Source: Clostridiales bacterium CCNA10
GTDB taxonomy: Bacteria; Bacillota; Clostridia; Oscillospirales; Oscillospiraceae
Reading direction: 5' to 3'
Length of the DNA stretch: 64,000 nucleotides
Assembly (NCBI GenBank): GCA_003573975.1
Contig: AP018533.1
Span: 62,001-126,000 of the forward strand
Part shown: piece by piece, positions 8,876-17,090 of the stretch
Layout of the letters: each line of letters starts with the position of its first letter
How positions within the stretch are numbered: the stretch's first letter is position 1
The notes under the pieces: generated by a model
What the model saw: the letters and a program-made list of their open reading frames with translations, nothing else
Databases searched by the model: none
What the model was told of the DNA's origin: nothing
Made by a program: the position numbers and the translations under genes

Positions 8876-9349
8876 GTGCCTGACCTGGGAGAGGGTATCA
8901 AGATCGTGGCCAAAAACAGCAAGGCCTACCACGACTACTTCATTGAGGAAAAATATGAGGCCGGCATCGAACTGGCCGGTACCGAGGTCAAGTCCATCCG
9001 CCAGGGCCATGTGAATCTAAAGGACTCCTTCTGCCTCATTAAGGACGGAGAGATGTCTGTCATTGGAATGCACATCAGCCCCTATGAGAAAGGCAACATC
9101 TTTAACAAGGACCCGCTGCGGCAGCGCCGCCTGCTGATGCACAAACGGGAGATCCTGAAGCTTTTTGCCAGGATCAAGCAGGACGGCTACTCCCTGATCC
9201 CCCTGTCCATCTACTTCCGTGGGCCAAGAGTCAAGCTGGAGCTGGGCCTGGCCAAGGGCAAAAAGCTCTATGATAAGCGGGAATCTGCGGCCAAACGAGA
9301 CGCCAAGCGGGAGATGGACCGAACGATGAAATCCAGAGGCCGGTACTGA
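8876..9349 (+). CDS. smpB: SsrA-binding protein SmpB
   Basis: SmpB binds the tRNA-like domain of tmRNA and delivers it to stalled ribosomes. The product is about 157 aa with typical motifs: [12 protein letters not shown], the GTEVKSIR turn, the [11 protein letters not shown] block, and the basic tail [17 protein letters not shown]. The N-terminus is ambiguous. GTG at 8876 overlaps a GGAGG that would suit a start further in, and GTG at 8906 is preceded by GGGAGAGGG about 10 nt upstream. I keep the longer form because family members usually have a few residues before the IKIVAKN block. Its partner ssrA lies about 0.8 kb downstream. Confidence 0.95.
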   Translation: MPDLGEGIKIVAKNSKAYHDYFIEEKYEAGIELAGTEVKSIRQGHVNLKDSFCLIKDGEMSVIGMHISPYEKGNIFNKDPLRQRRLLMHKREILKLFARIKQDGYSLIPLSIYFRGPRVKLELGLAKGKKLYDKRESAAKRDAKREMDRTMKSRGRY

Positions 9350-9398
9350 GATGATCCGGCGGACGGCCCTTGGGCCGTCACAGAAAGGAGTGCTTTTT

Positions 9399-9920
9399 AT
9401 GGCACAGAACCCCATTGTCACCATCGAGATGGAGGACGGCGGCGTCATCAAGGCGGAGCTCTATCCCCAGACGGCGCCCAACACGGTCAATAACTTTATC
9501 AGCCTGATCCAGAAGGGCTATTATGACGGCCTGATCTTCCACCGGGTGATCCCCGGCTTTATGATCCAGGGCGGCTGCCCCGATGGGACCGGCATGGGCG
9601 GTCCCGGCTACTCCATCAAGGGCGAGTTCACCCAGAACCGCTTCCGGAACGACCTGACCCATGACCGGGGCGTGCTGTCCATGGCCCGGACCATGGCTCC
9701 CGACTCCGCGGGCAGCCAGTTCTTTATCATGGTGGAGAAGGCCCCCCATCTGGACGGCCAGTATGCCTCCTTCGGCAAGGTCATCGAGGGCATGGAGGTG
9801 GCGGACGCCATTGTCTCCACAAAGCGGGACTGGAACGACAAGCCCCGCCAGCCCCAGCGGATGAAGAAGGTCAGCGTGGACACCTTCGGCGTGGACTATC
9901 CTGAGCCTGAGAAGGTCTGA
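9399..9920 (+). CDS. Cyclophilin-type peptidyl-prolyl isomerase
   Basis: The 173-aa protein catalyses cis-trans isomerisation of proline peptide bonds. Cyclophilin motifs run in order: FHRVIPGFMIQGG near 47-59, then SMARTMAPDSAGSQFFIM near 88-105 and HLDGQYASFGKVIEGME near 111. There is no signal peptide, so it is cytoplasmic. AAAGGAG is 8 nt before the ATG at 9399. The frame continues upstream to smpB but has no better start. It may be read through from smpB, whose stop is 49 nt upstream. Confidence 0.94.
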   Translation: MAQNPIVTIEMEDGGVIKAELYPQTAPNTVNNFISLIQKGYYDGLIFHRVIPGFMIQGGCPDGTGMGGPGYSIKGEFTQNRFRNDLTHDRGVLSMARTMAPDSAGSQFFIMVEKAPHLDGQYASFGKVIEGMEVADAIVSTKRDWNDKPRQPQRMKKVSVDTFGVDYPEPEKV

Positions 9921-9941
9921 TTTTTCCCGAGTAAGCATCTT

Positions 9942-9973
9942 CCGTACCGGCGCGCAAGGGCGCGCCGGTACGG
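9942..9973 (+). terminator. Strong hairpin after the cyclophilin gene
   Basis: A perfect 14-bp stem (CCGTACCGGCGCGC, 9942-9955, with its complement at 9960-9973) with a 4-nt loop lies 22 nt after the stop. The U-tract is poor (CTTTTGATTTT after 10 nt), so it could also be a repetitive palindrome. Confidence 0.5.
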
Positions 9974-10015
9974 CTCCAGCTTTTGATTTTCCCCAACCTG
10001 AGCGCTTTTCTCCCA

Positions 10016-10071
10016 AACGGCGGCGGAGCCGCCGTTCCAAACCGAAGCCCAGCGCAGCGGGTTCGGTTTGG
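10016..10071. repeat. Two adjacent palindromes upstream of ssrA
   Basis: AACGGCGGC/GCCGCCGTT forms a 9-bp stem (10016-10024 with 10028-10036). It is followed at once by CCAAACCGAA/TTCGGTTTGG (10037-10046 with 10062-10071) around a GCCCAGCGCAGCGGG core. The arrangement is like a dispersed intergenic palindromic repeat. No coding potential is apparent in 9921-10144. Confidence 0.5.
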
Positions 10072-10144
10072 AGAGGAGGAGCAGCGAAATGAGCGAGCTT
10101 TCGGCTTTAGCCGGAAGCGAGGGATATGGAGCTTGCGACGACGA

Positions 10145-10512
10145 GGGGGCGTACCGGTTTCGACGGGGACACGGAAGTGGAAATAGCGGGCGGTGGCGCC
10201 TGGCCACCTTAAAACGGGCATTCTTTATAAATTAAAGAACAACGATAACTACGCTTACGCTGCCTGATTAACGGCGGCCGTCTGACCCGGAAGGACCACG
10301 AGCCGGGATCAGGCGTCGTTTAGTGGTGCACGTGCGCCGGCAAAGCTTTGAGCCGGCCATGAATCATGAAGCTTACCTGACCTCCAGGCGTGACGGCTTG
10401 CCTGGAGCGAGGGGAACAGGGCGGTCACGCCGCCCGGAATAACCGTCTGCGCCCGGAGAAGTTTCCATGGAAGGGTTTTCGGACGGGAGTTCGACTCTCC
10501 CCGCCTCCACCA
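10145..10512 (+). ncRNA. ssrA: tmRNA
   Basis: tmRNA rescues stalled ribosomes by acting as an alanyl-tRNA and then as a template for a degradation tag. The 5' end GGGGGCG (10145-10151) pairs with CGCCTCC just before the encoded ACCA at 10509-10512. The 5' GTACCGGTTTCGACGGGG block and the 3' GTTCGACTCTCC T-arm are hallmarks of one-piece tmRNA. A reading frame ending NNDNYAYAA-stop is at 10238-10267, with TGA as stop. The preceding codons are AAG and TTA, and I cannot fix the resume codon from sequence alone. The length of 368 nt is normal. It ends at a strong terminator. Confidence 0.96.
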
Positions 10513-10549
10513 TAAAAATAACCACACCGAAGGGTGTGGTTATTTTTAT
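10513..10549 (+). terminator. ssrA intrinsic terminator
   Basis: CCACACC-GAAG-GGTGTGG forms the core, extended by an A-rich/T-rich stem (ATAAAAATAA with TTATTTTTAT). It begins directly after the tmRNA CCA end. Being A/T-symmetric it may also serve the MATE gene arriving on the - strand. Confidence 0.85.
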
Positions 10550-10631
10550 GGATGCCTTAAGAAATTGAAACGCTCGGGCGAAGTCAATTCGTCCTGCTCG
10601 TCCTGCGCAAGGTTTTTGCCTTGAAACTTCC

Positions 10632-12008
10632 TCACCGGATGAACCGGGGCACTCCCAAATCTCCATCCCGGGTACAGCGGTGCAGGACCACTACGAACCA
10701 GGCAAACACCACAAGGCCCTTGGCAATGCTGGAAATGCTGATGCTCCACCACACGCCATCCAGTCCCAGCACGGTGGCGCTGAGCAGGATGGCCATGGGG
10801 ATGCGGGCAGCGTTGCCGATGACCCCGGCCAGTGTCGGAGGCATGGGCCGCCCTAGACCCTGGAAGGCACCGGAGGAGGTGATCTCCAGGCACATGAGGA
10901 TCTGAGAATAGCCCATGATACGCAGATAGCTTACGCCGGTGCGGACCACCTCTTCCTTCTGGATGAACACCCGTACCAGAGGTGCGGGGAACACCACCAG
11001 CATAACGGTGGTAAAACAGCTCCATGCGACGATCATTCCCACGGCCGTCCAGTATCCCCGGCAGATACGGTCCAGTCTGCGGGCACCGAAGTTCTGGGCA
11101 ATAAAGGCGTTTACTGCGGTGGCGAAGCCCTCCGCTGTGGTATAGGAGATGGATTCGATCTGGGTGCCCACCTTTTGAGCGGCAATGGCGGCGTCCCCCC
11201 AGCCGGCCACGATCCGCGCGATGAACATGGAGAGGCTGGAAAAAAACATGCTCTGGATGGACACCGGAAGGCCGATCCGCAGCATCTCCAGCCATGCCCG
11301 TCCCTGGCTGGGCCGGAAGGGATGGATATGGGGAAAGAGGGTGGTCTCCCGCCGGGCGGCGAGGAGGAACATGGCGGTCACAATGGCCTGAGCCAGCACG
11401 GTGGCTGCTGCCGCTCCGGCTACCTCCATCCGGGGGAAGGGGCCCACCCCGAAGATCATCAGCGGGTCCAGCAGGATGTTGCCCACCAGGCCCACCGCGG
11501 TGGAACGCAGGACCACCACGCTGCTGCCCATGGCGGTAAACAGGCCGGTAAAGATCTGGTTGAAGAAGGAGAAAAGAAAACCCAGCGCGACGATCACCAG
11601 GTAGACCCGGGCGTCTGAGTTGACCTGGGGGCTGTTCAGCTTAAAAAAGGCGATCAGAGGCCCGTTGAGGAGGATGCACATGGCGGTAAACAGGATGACC
11701 AGCAGCGCGCCCAGATGGAAGGCCGCCTGGCCGTAACCAGCGGCGCGCTCCGGGGCCTGCGCCCCCAGCTCATGGGCGACCTTTACCTGTCCCCCCAGGC
11801 GGGGGATCATGGCCAGCCCGTTGGCCAGCCACAGATACATCCCTGCCGCCCCCACTGCCGCCACCGCGTCGGCAGAGAGCCGGCCGATCCAGATCATATC
11901 GGTCATGTTATAAGCCATCTGGATCAAGGAGGTGGCCATAATAGGCAGCGCCAGACTGGTCAGGCTTCCGACGATGGAGCCCTCCAGCAGGTCTACATTT
12001 CGTGCCAC
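10632..12008 (-). CDS. MATE family efflux transporter
   Basis: The 458-aa protein has about 12 hydrophobic segments in two MatE repeats, and is likely a Na+- or H+-coupled exporter of organic cations or drugs. Its N-terminus (LPIMATSLIQMAYNMTDMIW) is typical of the family. I chose the GTG at 12008 because a strong GGAGGG lies 6 nt upstream. An in-frame ATG 36 nt earlier has no ribosome binding site. A promoter lies about 55 nt upstream. Substrate is unknown. It is convergent with ssrA and separated from the potassium locus by a 520-nt gap. Confidence 0.9.
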   Translation of the reverse strand: MARNVDLLEGSIVGSLTSLALPIMATSLIQMAYNMTDMIWIGRLSADAVAAVGAAGMYLWLANGLAMIPRLGGQVKVAHELGAQAPERAAGYGQAAFHLGALLVILFTAMCILLNGPLIAFFKLNSPQVNSDARVYLVIVALGFLFSFFNQIFTGLFTAMGSSVVVLRSTAVGLVGNILLDPLMIFGVGPFPRMEVAGAAAATVLAQAIVTAMFLLAARRETTLFPHIHPFRPSQGRAWLEMLRIGLPVSIQSMFFSSLSMFIARIVAGWGDAAIAAQKVGTQIESISYTTAEGFATAVNAFIAQNFGARRLDRICRGYWTAVGMIVAWSCFTTVMLVVFPAPLVRVFIQKEEVVRTGVSYLRIMGYSQILMCLEITSSGAFQGLGRPMPPTLAGVIGNAARIPMAILLSATVLGLDGVWWSISISSIAKGLVVFAWFVVVLHRCTRDGDLGVPRFIR

Positions 12009-12060
12009 GTGATCCCTCCTTATAACTCTGTATTTTGTATCCATCAGTTGTCCAATCGGT

Positions 12061-12088
12061 ATTATATCATAGAAATTTTACTTTGCAA
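12061..12088 (-). promoter_or_regulatory. Promoter for the MATE gene
   Basis: On the - strand, TTGCAA (12083-12088) and TATAAT (12061-12066) are 16 nt apart, upstream of the GTG start at 12008. Confidence 0.6.
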
Positions 12089-12102
12089 CGGCCCTATGGT
12101 TC

Positions 12103-12348
12103 CGGGTTCAGCCCGAACTTGAACAACGGCAGGACATTTTGGAAGAATCCCTCAAAGTTGTTCCCTGCGCTGACGCAGACAGAGTAAAACCGCGAATGAT
12201 ATCAAAACCAAAACAGCGGAATAACAACGGCGTTCTTCGAGAAGTTGATCGTTTCAGCATTGATAACTTTGGCCCTGAAAAGTTGCGCCTGAAAGGTCTG
12301 CACAGAGAAAAGGACGGCCTGCGGGCCTGTCGTAAAATAGGCAGCTAA
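12103..12348 (+). pseudogene. Possible C-terminal coding remnant
   Basis: An open frame of about 80 codons (FRVQPELEQRQDIL near its start, ending RACRKIGS) runs to a TAA and is followed by a strong terminator at 12353-12396. It has no credible start or ribosome binding site. I do not recognise the family. The combination of an open frame plus terminator suggests the 3' end of a lost gene. The remaining gap to 12531 holds no gene I can support. Confidence 0.25.
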
Positions 12349-12352
12349 GACA

Positions 12353-12396
12353 AAACGAGAGGCTAACCCTTTGAGGGTTGGCCTCTTGTCTCGTTT
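12353..12396 (+). terminator. Intrinsic terminator-like hairpin
   Basis: GAGGCTAACCC pairs with GGGTTGGCCTC around TTTGA, extended by ACGAGA/TCTCGT and flanked by AAAA and TTT. It lies 4 nt after the possible remnant ORF. Confidence 0.6.
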
Positions 12397-12531
12397 GCCT
12401 TCCTTTGCATGAGTTTTGAAAAAAGATGCTCATAAGAAATATTTGTTTTTGCGGCACATACGTTGCGTCAAAAGGGGGTGATAATGGCCGGCGTGCGCTG
12501 AATCGGGAGCACTCACAGCAGGCCGGTCAGA

Positions 12532-13230
12532 CTACTCGACTCTCATCATCCGGTAGCCGACGCCAATATGGGTCTGGATATACTGGGGAGAGCCGGGTTC
12601 CTGTTCCAGCTTTTTTCTCAGGGTTGCCATAAAGACCCGCAGGGAAGCAATGTCGTTTTCCCAGCTGCGTCCCCAGATCTGCTGGGTGATAAAGGTATGA
12701 GTCAGGACCTTGCCCACATTTCTGCACAGCAGGCACAGCAGCTTATACTCGCTGGGGGTCAGATGGAGCTCCTTCCCGTCTAAAAATGCGCATCCGGCGG
12801 CATAGTCCACTTTCAGCTTGCCGTTGGTAAAGACGGCGTCTGCATTGGCCACTCCGGACTGGGCATCCAGACGGCGCTGGGTGACCCGCAGCCGGGCCAG
12901 TAGCTCCTCAACTGAAAAGGGCTTGGTCAGATAGTCGTCAGCGCCGGCGTCCAGGGCGTCGATCTTATCAGTGTCCTCGCTCCGGGCGCTGATGACGATG
13001 ATGGGCAGATTGGACCAGGAGCGCACACGGCGGATGACCTCCACGCCATCAATATCCGGCAGTCCCAGATCCAGCAGAATCACATCCGGATTATGGGAAG
13101 AGGCTTCTAAAACCGCGGACTCGCCATTGACTGCGGTCAAGTACCGGTAATCGTGGGCTTTTAATGTGGTCGTGATCAGGTTGCGGACGGCGGTGTCATC
13201 CTCAACCACCAAGATCAAAGGCTTATTCAT
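12532..13230 (-). CDS. kdpE: KdpE response regulator
   Basis: KdpE is an OmpR/PhoB-type transcription factor that activates kdp genes when phosphorylated by KdpD. The 232-aa protein has a receiver with the acidic pair D11-D12, phosphoacceptor D54 (VILLDLGLPD) and K103 (LTKPFS), then a winged-helix domain from about residue 130 (LHLTPSEYKLLCLL, FITQQIWG, LRVFMATLRKKLE). Its ATG overlaps the kdpD stop by 8 nt, so the two are translationally coupled. It is the last gene of the ktrB-trkA-orf-kdpD-kdpE run. Confidence 0.95.
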   Translation of the reverse strand: MNKPLILVVEDDTAVRNLITTTLKAHDYRYLTAVNGESAVLEASSHNPDVILLDLGLPDIDGVEVIRRVRSWSNLPIIVISARSEDTDKIDALDAGADDYLTKPFSVEELLARLRVTQRRLDAQSGVANADAVFTNGKLKVDYAAGCAFLDGKELHLTPSEYKLLCLLCRNVGKVLTHTFITQQIWGRSWENDIASLRVFMATLRKKLEQEPGSPQYIQTHIGVGYRMMRVE

Positions 13231-15853
13231 GCAATTCTACCTCCCCTGCAGGTACAGAAAATGTGAAGATGGCTCCATGGGGACTGCGGTCTGCGACTGC
13301 AATTTCTCCGCCATGGGCATTGATGATCGACTTGCACAGGGCCAGGCCGAGCCCCATGCTGCGGCGGCTGTCGGCGATCGGATCGGAGGCGCTGTAAAAC
13401 ATATCGAAGATATGGGGCTTTGCCTGATCCGAAACCCCGGGCCCAGTATCGGAAACAGAGACCTGGAGCCAGCCTCCCCGCCGCTCCCATGCGATATCGA
13501 TCTCTGTCCCAGGTGGTGTATACTTGATAGCGTTGTTGATTAAATTGATGAGGACCTGGACGATCAGCTTGGCGTCGATCTGCGCCAGCAGATATTCTTC
13601 GCTGTTTTGCACACGCAGATTATATTGTGCGCATCTGCGGTCGACGTGCCGCAGCGCTTCCGCCACGACTTCATCGATCAGCTCAGTGGAGATATGCAGA
13701 TTCATTCTGCCATCCTCCAGTCTGCTGACAGACAGCAGATTTTCCACCAGGTCGATCAGCCACATCGCATCGTCGTAGATGTCCATGCACATCTGCTCTT
13801 TGGTCTTTGTGTCAAACAAATTCCCATTGGAGAGCAAATTGCTTGCATTCCCGGAGATCGAAGTCAGCGGGGTGCGCAGGTCGTGGGAGATGGACCGGAG
13901 CAGGTTGGCGCGCAGCTGTTCATTTTTCGCCAGGACAGCGGCGGCTTCCTTCTCCTCCAGATTCTTTTGGTTTTCCAGAGCGAGGGCGCATTCCCCCAGG
14001 ACAGAGAGCAGGATGCTGGTCTCGAAGGAGTCCAGGGGGCTGTCCGCTGCGGCGATTCCCATGACCCCGTACACCAGATCGCCGGTCCGGATGGATAGAT
14101 AGATACAGCAGGCATCTGAAAGGGTCTCGGTCCCCGCGCCAGCCCGCTTGTTGTTGGTGACGACCCATTGTGCCACATCCATTTCCTTTGGCGTGGTATA
14201 CCGGGCGGTGGAAGTAGTTCCCGAATCTGTCAGAAAGATTTCCGGAGCCAGCAATTTGTTGTTTTCAATGGGATATACGATAATATCACGCTGAAGGATC
14301 TTTAACAGCTGCTTTGCTGTGACGGAGCGGATCTCTTTTGGGGAACTGGCCTTTTGGAGGTTCTGATCCGTTTCAAACAGCAGATTGGTGCGCCAGGCCA
14401 GCTCTGCCGAACGTTTTGCGTGCAGCTTGAGTTTGGAGGCTAGGGAGCCGGTCATCAGCGAGGCCAGGAACATCACCAGAAAGGTGACCGGGTATCCGCT
14501 GTCATAGGCGTGCAGGGAAAAACGGGGCACAGTAAAGAAGAAGTTGAAAGTCAGAACGCCGGCAATGGATGAGATCATACTGCAAACAGAGCTTTTGGTA
14601 GATACTGAGATCAGCATGACGCCCAGGATGTAAAGGGTGATAATATTGGCCTCTGTGAAACCCCAGTGGTAAAATAAAAATCCGATCAGTGTGGCCAGGA
14701 CGAGGATCATCGCGCTTTTCAGCAAATCCAGAATCGATATGGCGGGGGGGGGAGAGGGATCCCAATGTCGGGCGGCGGTCCCACTGTCGGGAATGATGTG
14801 GATGTCCAGCTCTGGCGTCAATTCGATCAGCCGATCAGTCAAAGCTGTTTTCCGAAACAGGGAGTGATGGACTCCGCTTCGGCCCAGCACGATCTTTGTA
14901 ACACCTGCCAGGCGGGAAAACTCCGCGATCTGATCCGCTACATCATCACCGTAGACCGTTTCGATCGAAGCACCCAGCTGCTGGGCCAGATGCAGATTGG
15001 CTTGGAGCCGGGCTTTATCTTCCTGCGCCATCCATTGAAATGCCTTGGTTTCTACAAATAATGCGGTAAAGCTGCATCTGAATGCGCCTGCCATGCGGGC
15101 CGCTGTGCGAATGATCTTCTCATTGGAGGGAGATGGGGACAGGCAGACCAGAATGTGGTCATGAGTCCGATACATCGCTTTGCTGTGTACTGTTTGCGCG
15201 GAACGTGCTGCCCGGTCCGCGCACCGCCGAAGCCCGATCTCACGCAGGGCGCTTAACTGTACCACAGTATATCCGGCCAGAAGCTCCCCCCCATTTTGCC
15301 GGAGGAGCCGCTGCTGAAGCTGCTCCGGCTCAATATCGATGAATTCTACCTGAGCGGCATGGTCAAAAATCCGGTCCGGTATTCGGTCGGGCACAGAGGT
15401 GCCGGTCACGGAGGATACGGCTTCCTGAATACTTTCTATATGCGAAATATCCAGAGTGGTATAGACGTTGATCCCAGCCTTCAGCAGCTCTTCAATGTCC
15501 TGGTAACGCCTCATGTGCCGGGCTTCCTCCGCGTTCAAGTGGGAAAGCTCATCGATCAGGATCAGATCCGGATGCCGCTTCAGGCAGGCGTCCAAATCCA
15601 GCTCCTCCACGGTCCGGCCATCTTTTTGCATTTTCTTGCCGGGCAGCGTCTCAAAACGGGAGGCGGCTGTTCCGGTTTCAGGCCATAGGCTGCAGGAAAG
15701 TGTACCGATGACGACATCTGTGCCTGACCGCTGCGCCTGTTCCCCTGCCTGTAACATTCGGCAGTGCTTTCCCGCCCCGGGGAAATAGCTGGCAAAAATC
15801 GAGAGCTTGCCATGTTTCTTCGCGGCCGATTGTCCCAATGTGTTGCGATCCAT
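13223..15853 (-). CDS. kdpD: Full-length KdpD sensor histidine kinase with degenerate P-loop
   Basis: KdpD senses K+ limitation and phosphorylates KdpE. The 876-aa product has all domains: N-terminal KdpD domain, a USP domain (about 225-365), four membrane segments (about 380-480), a GAF-like region, and HisKA (RSISHDLRTP) with HATPase (NAIKYTP, DTGPG, GLGLAL). The usual P-loop GxxAGVGKT reads SYFPGAGKH here, losing the first Gly and the Thr. The USP domain keeps SPS, then 20 residues, then FTALF, matching the c-di-AMP motif SXS-X20-FTAXY described for S. aureus KdpD, apart from a terminal Phe. The ATG at 15853 has GGAGGG 7 nt upstream. A second, kinase-less KdpD is encoded at 23888-25864. 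Confidence 0.94.
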   Translation of the reverse strand: MDRNTLGQSAAKKHGKLSIFASYFPGAGKHCRMLQAGEQAQRSGTDVVIGTLSCSLWPETGTAASRFETLPGKKMQKDGRTVEELDLDACLKRHPDLILIDELSHLNAEEARHMRRYQDIEELLKAGINVYTTLDISHIESIQEAVSSVTGTSVPDRIPDRIFDHAAQVEFIDIEPEQLQQRLLRQNGGELLAGYTVVQLSALREIGLRRCADRAARSAQTVHSKAMYRTHDHILVCLSPSPSNEKIIRTAARMAGAFRCSFTALFVETKAFQWMAQEDKARLQANLHLAQQLGASIETVYGDDVADQIAEFSRLAGVTKIVLGRSGVHHSLFRKTALTDRLIELTPELDIHIIPDSGTAARHWDPSPPPAISILDLLKSAMILVLATLIGFLFYHWGFTEANIITLYILGVMLISVSTKSSVCSMISSIAGVLTFNFFFTVPRFSLHAYDSGYPVTFLVMFLASLMTGSLASKLKLHAKRSAELAWRTNLLFETDQNLQKASSPKEIRSVTAKQLLKILQRDIIVYPIENNKLLAPEIFLTDSGTTSTARYTTPKEMDVAQWVVTNNKRAGAGTETLSDACCIYLSIRTGDLVYGVMGIAAADSPLDSFETSILLSVLGECALALENQKNLEEKEAAAVLAKNEQLRANLLRSISHDLRTPLTSISGNASNLLSNGNLFDTKTKEQMCMDIYDDAMWLIDLVENLLSVSRLEDGRMNLHISTELIDEVVAEALRHVDRRCAQYNLRVQNSEEYLLAQIDAKLIVQVLINLINNAIKYTPPGTEIDIAWERRGGWLQVSVSDTGPGVSDQAKPHIFDMFYSASDPIADSRRSMGLGLALCKSIINAHGGEIAVADRSPHGAIFTFSVPAGEVELHE

Positions 15854-15896
15854 ATCAATCCCTCCTTTCAAACCATCCTATTATAGCACACTCCGG

Positions 15897-16382
15897 TCAT
15901 GGTTGTCCGCAGAGCAGGTGGATCAATTTCAGTATATATGGGCGGGATTCGCCGTTGTGCCATAAGAGTCGCTGATGCACCGAACTTTGGTCCAAAACGC
16001 TTACTTCCACTGTGCCGTCTAAAATATCAACAGACTGAGGCTGCAGTGTGATGTCGCGGTACTGTACAGATGACATGGCAGTATGGTCAGATACAAGGGC
16101 AAGATCGACAGAGCCGCAGGCAAGGGCGCCGGTGAGTCCCTGCTCTTCTCCAAGGACCAGCGTGCAGTGGAGGTCAGGATGCTGGCTGCTGAGTTCCTTT
16201 AATGCAGCAGAAACCACAGGGACAAAATCCAGCCGGGAGGTGGCTACCCTCACATGGGTGCCTGCCCCTGGGTGCTCCTCTTTATTTTGCGGCGCTGCCA
16301 GCCAATCATCCAGTTTTGACATCAGAATGTACCCGCAAACGAAGATTGCGGCAAAACCGCCCAACAGTACCAGAACTTCCAC
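15897..16382 (-). CDS. Membrane-anchored protein with a LysR/PBP2-like domain
   Basis: The 161-aa product has one N-terminal hydrophobic segment (about residues 3-21), then a soluble region. That region (HVRVATSRLDFVPVV, then LKELSSQHPDLHCTLVLGEE, then ACGSVDLALVSD) resembles the first lobe of a LysR-type effector-binding domain. No helix-turn-helix is present. The gene lies between trkA and kdpD on the same strand with gaps of about 40 nt, so it is probably co-expressed with them. A role in ligand sensing for the K+ system is inference. The fold call rests on pattern alone. Confidence 0.55.
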   Translation of the reverse strand: MEVLVLLGGFAAIFVCGYILMSKLDDWLAAPQNKEEHPGAGTHVRVATSRLDFVPVVSAALKELSSQHPDLHCTLVLGEEQGLTGALACGSVDLALVSDHTAMSSVQYRDITLQPQSVDILDGTVEVSVLDQSSVHQRLLWHNGESRPYILKLIHLLCGQP

Positions 16383-16419
16383 TCCTATCCCTCCCCTTGA
16401 ACAGAACAGGATTACTTCT

Positions 16420-17070
16420 TTATATACGGAAGCATTTTTGAAGATCCCGCTGAGTGCCCATGACTAGGACGGTGCTGTGGGCGGGCAGGCAGGTATCCGG
16501 CGCAATGACTGTCATGGAAAATTTTCCGTCCTGCTTGATGGCCATGATATTCACATGAAACCGTTTTCGAACGTCCAGCTGCCGAATGGTTTTCCCGACC
16601 CAGCTGTCCGGGACCTCCACCTCGAAGATCGCATAGTCATCGCCCAAAGAAATGTAATCAAAAATATGGTCAGAGCTGTATCGAATGGCAGTCCAGAAAG
16701 CCATCTGTTTCTCCGGATATACCACCTCATCCGCACCGTTGCGCAGCAGGAATTTGGCCTGTACATCCCGGGCGGCCCTTGCCACCACTTTTTTGGCGCC
16801 CAACTCCTTTAAGAGGGAGGCGGTCTCCAGGGAACTCTGAAAATTGTCTCCAATGGCAACAATGCACACATCAAAATTCCGCACGCCAAGATCCGCAAGA
16901 AATTCCGCGCTGGTGCTGTCCCCGATCTGTGCATTTGTGACAAAGGGTAAAATGGCGTTGACCCGCTCCTCATTTTGATCCACGGCCATGACCTGATGCT
17001 TCAGTTCATTCAGCTTCATTACGATGTGGCGGCCAAAGCGGCCCAAGCCGATCAGAAGAATCGTTTTCAT
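16420..17070 (-). CDS. trkA: KtrA/TrkA-type RCK regulatory subunit
   Basis: RCK proteins form a cytoplasmic ring that gates the KtrB/TrkH K+ channel-transporter in response to nucleotides. The 216-aa protein has RCK_N with the GLGRFG nucleotide-binding motif at residues 8-13, the acidic D at the end of beta-2 (VMAVDQNEERV), and RCK_C from about 140. The single RCK unit (not the duplicated TrkA of enterics) fits the Ktr type. A GGAGG lies 5 nt before the ATG. It starts 20 nt after ktrB. Confidence 0.93.
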   Translation of the reverse strand: MKTILLIGLGRFGRHIVMKLNELKHQVMAVDQNEERVNAILPFVTNAQIGDSTSAEFLADLGVRNFDVCIVAIGDNFQSSLETASLLKELGAKKVVARAARDVQAKFLLRNGADEVVYPEKQMAFWTAIRYSSDHIFDYISLGDDYAIFEVEVPDSWVGKTIRQLDVRKRFHVNIMAIKQDGKFSMTVIAPDTCLPAHSTVLVMGTQRDLQKCFRI

Positions 17071-17090
17071 AAATCCTCCGTTTTGATTCT

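Noticed and set aside
10145..10512. Separate tRNA gene at the 3' CCA near 10510
   Set aside because: The T-arm and CCA belong to the tmRNA tRNA-like domain, whose acceptor stem pairs with 10145-10151.
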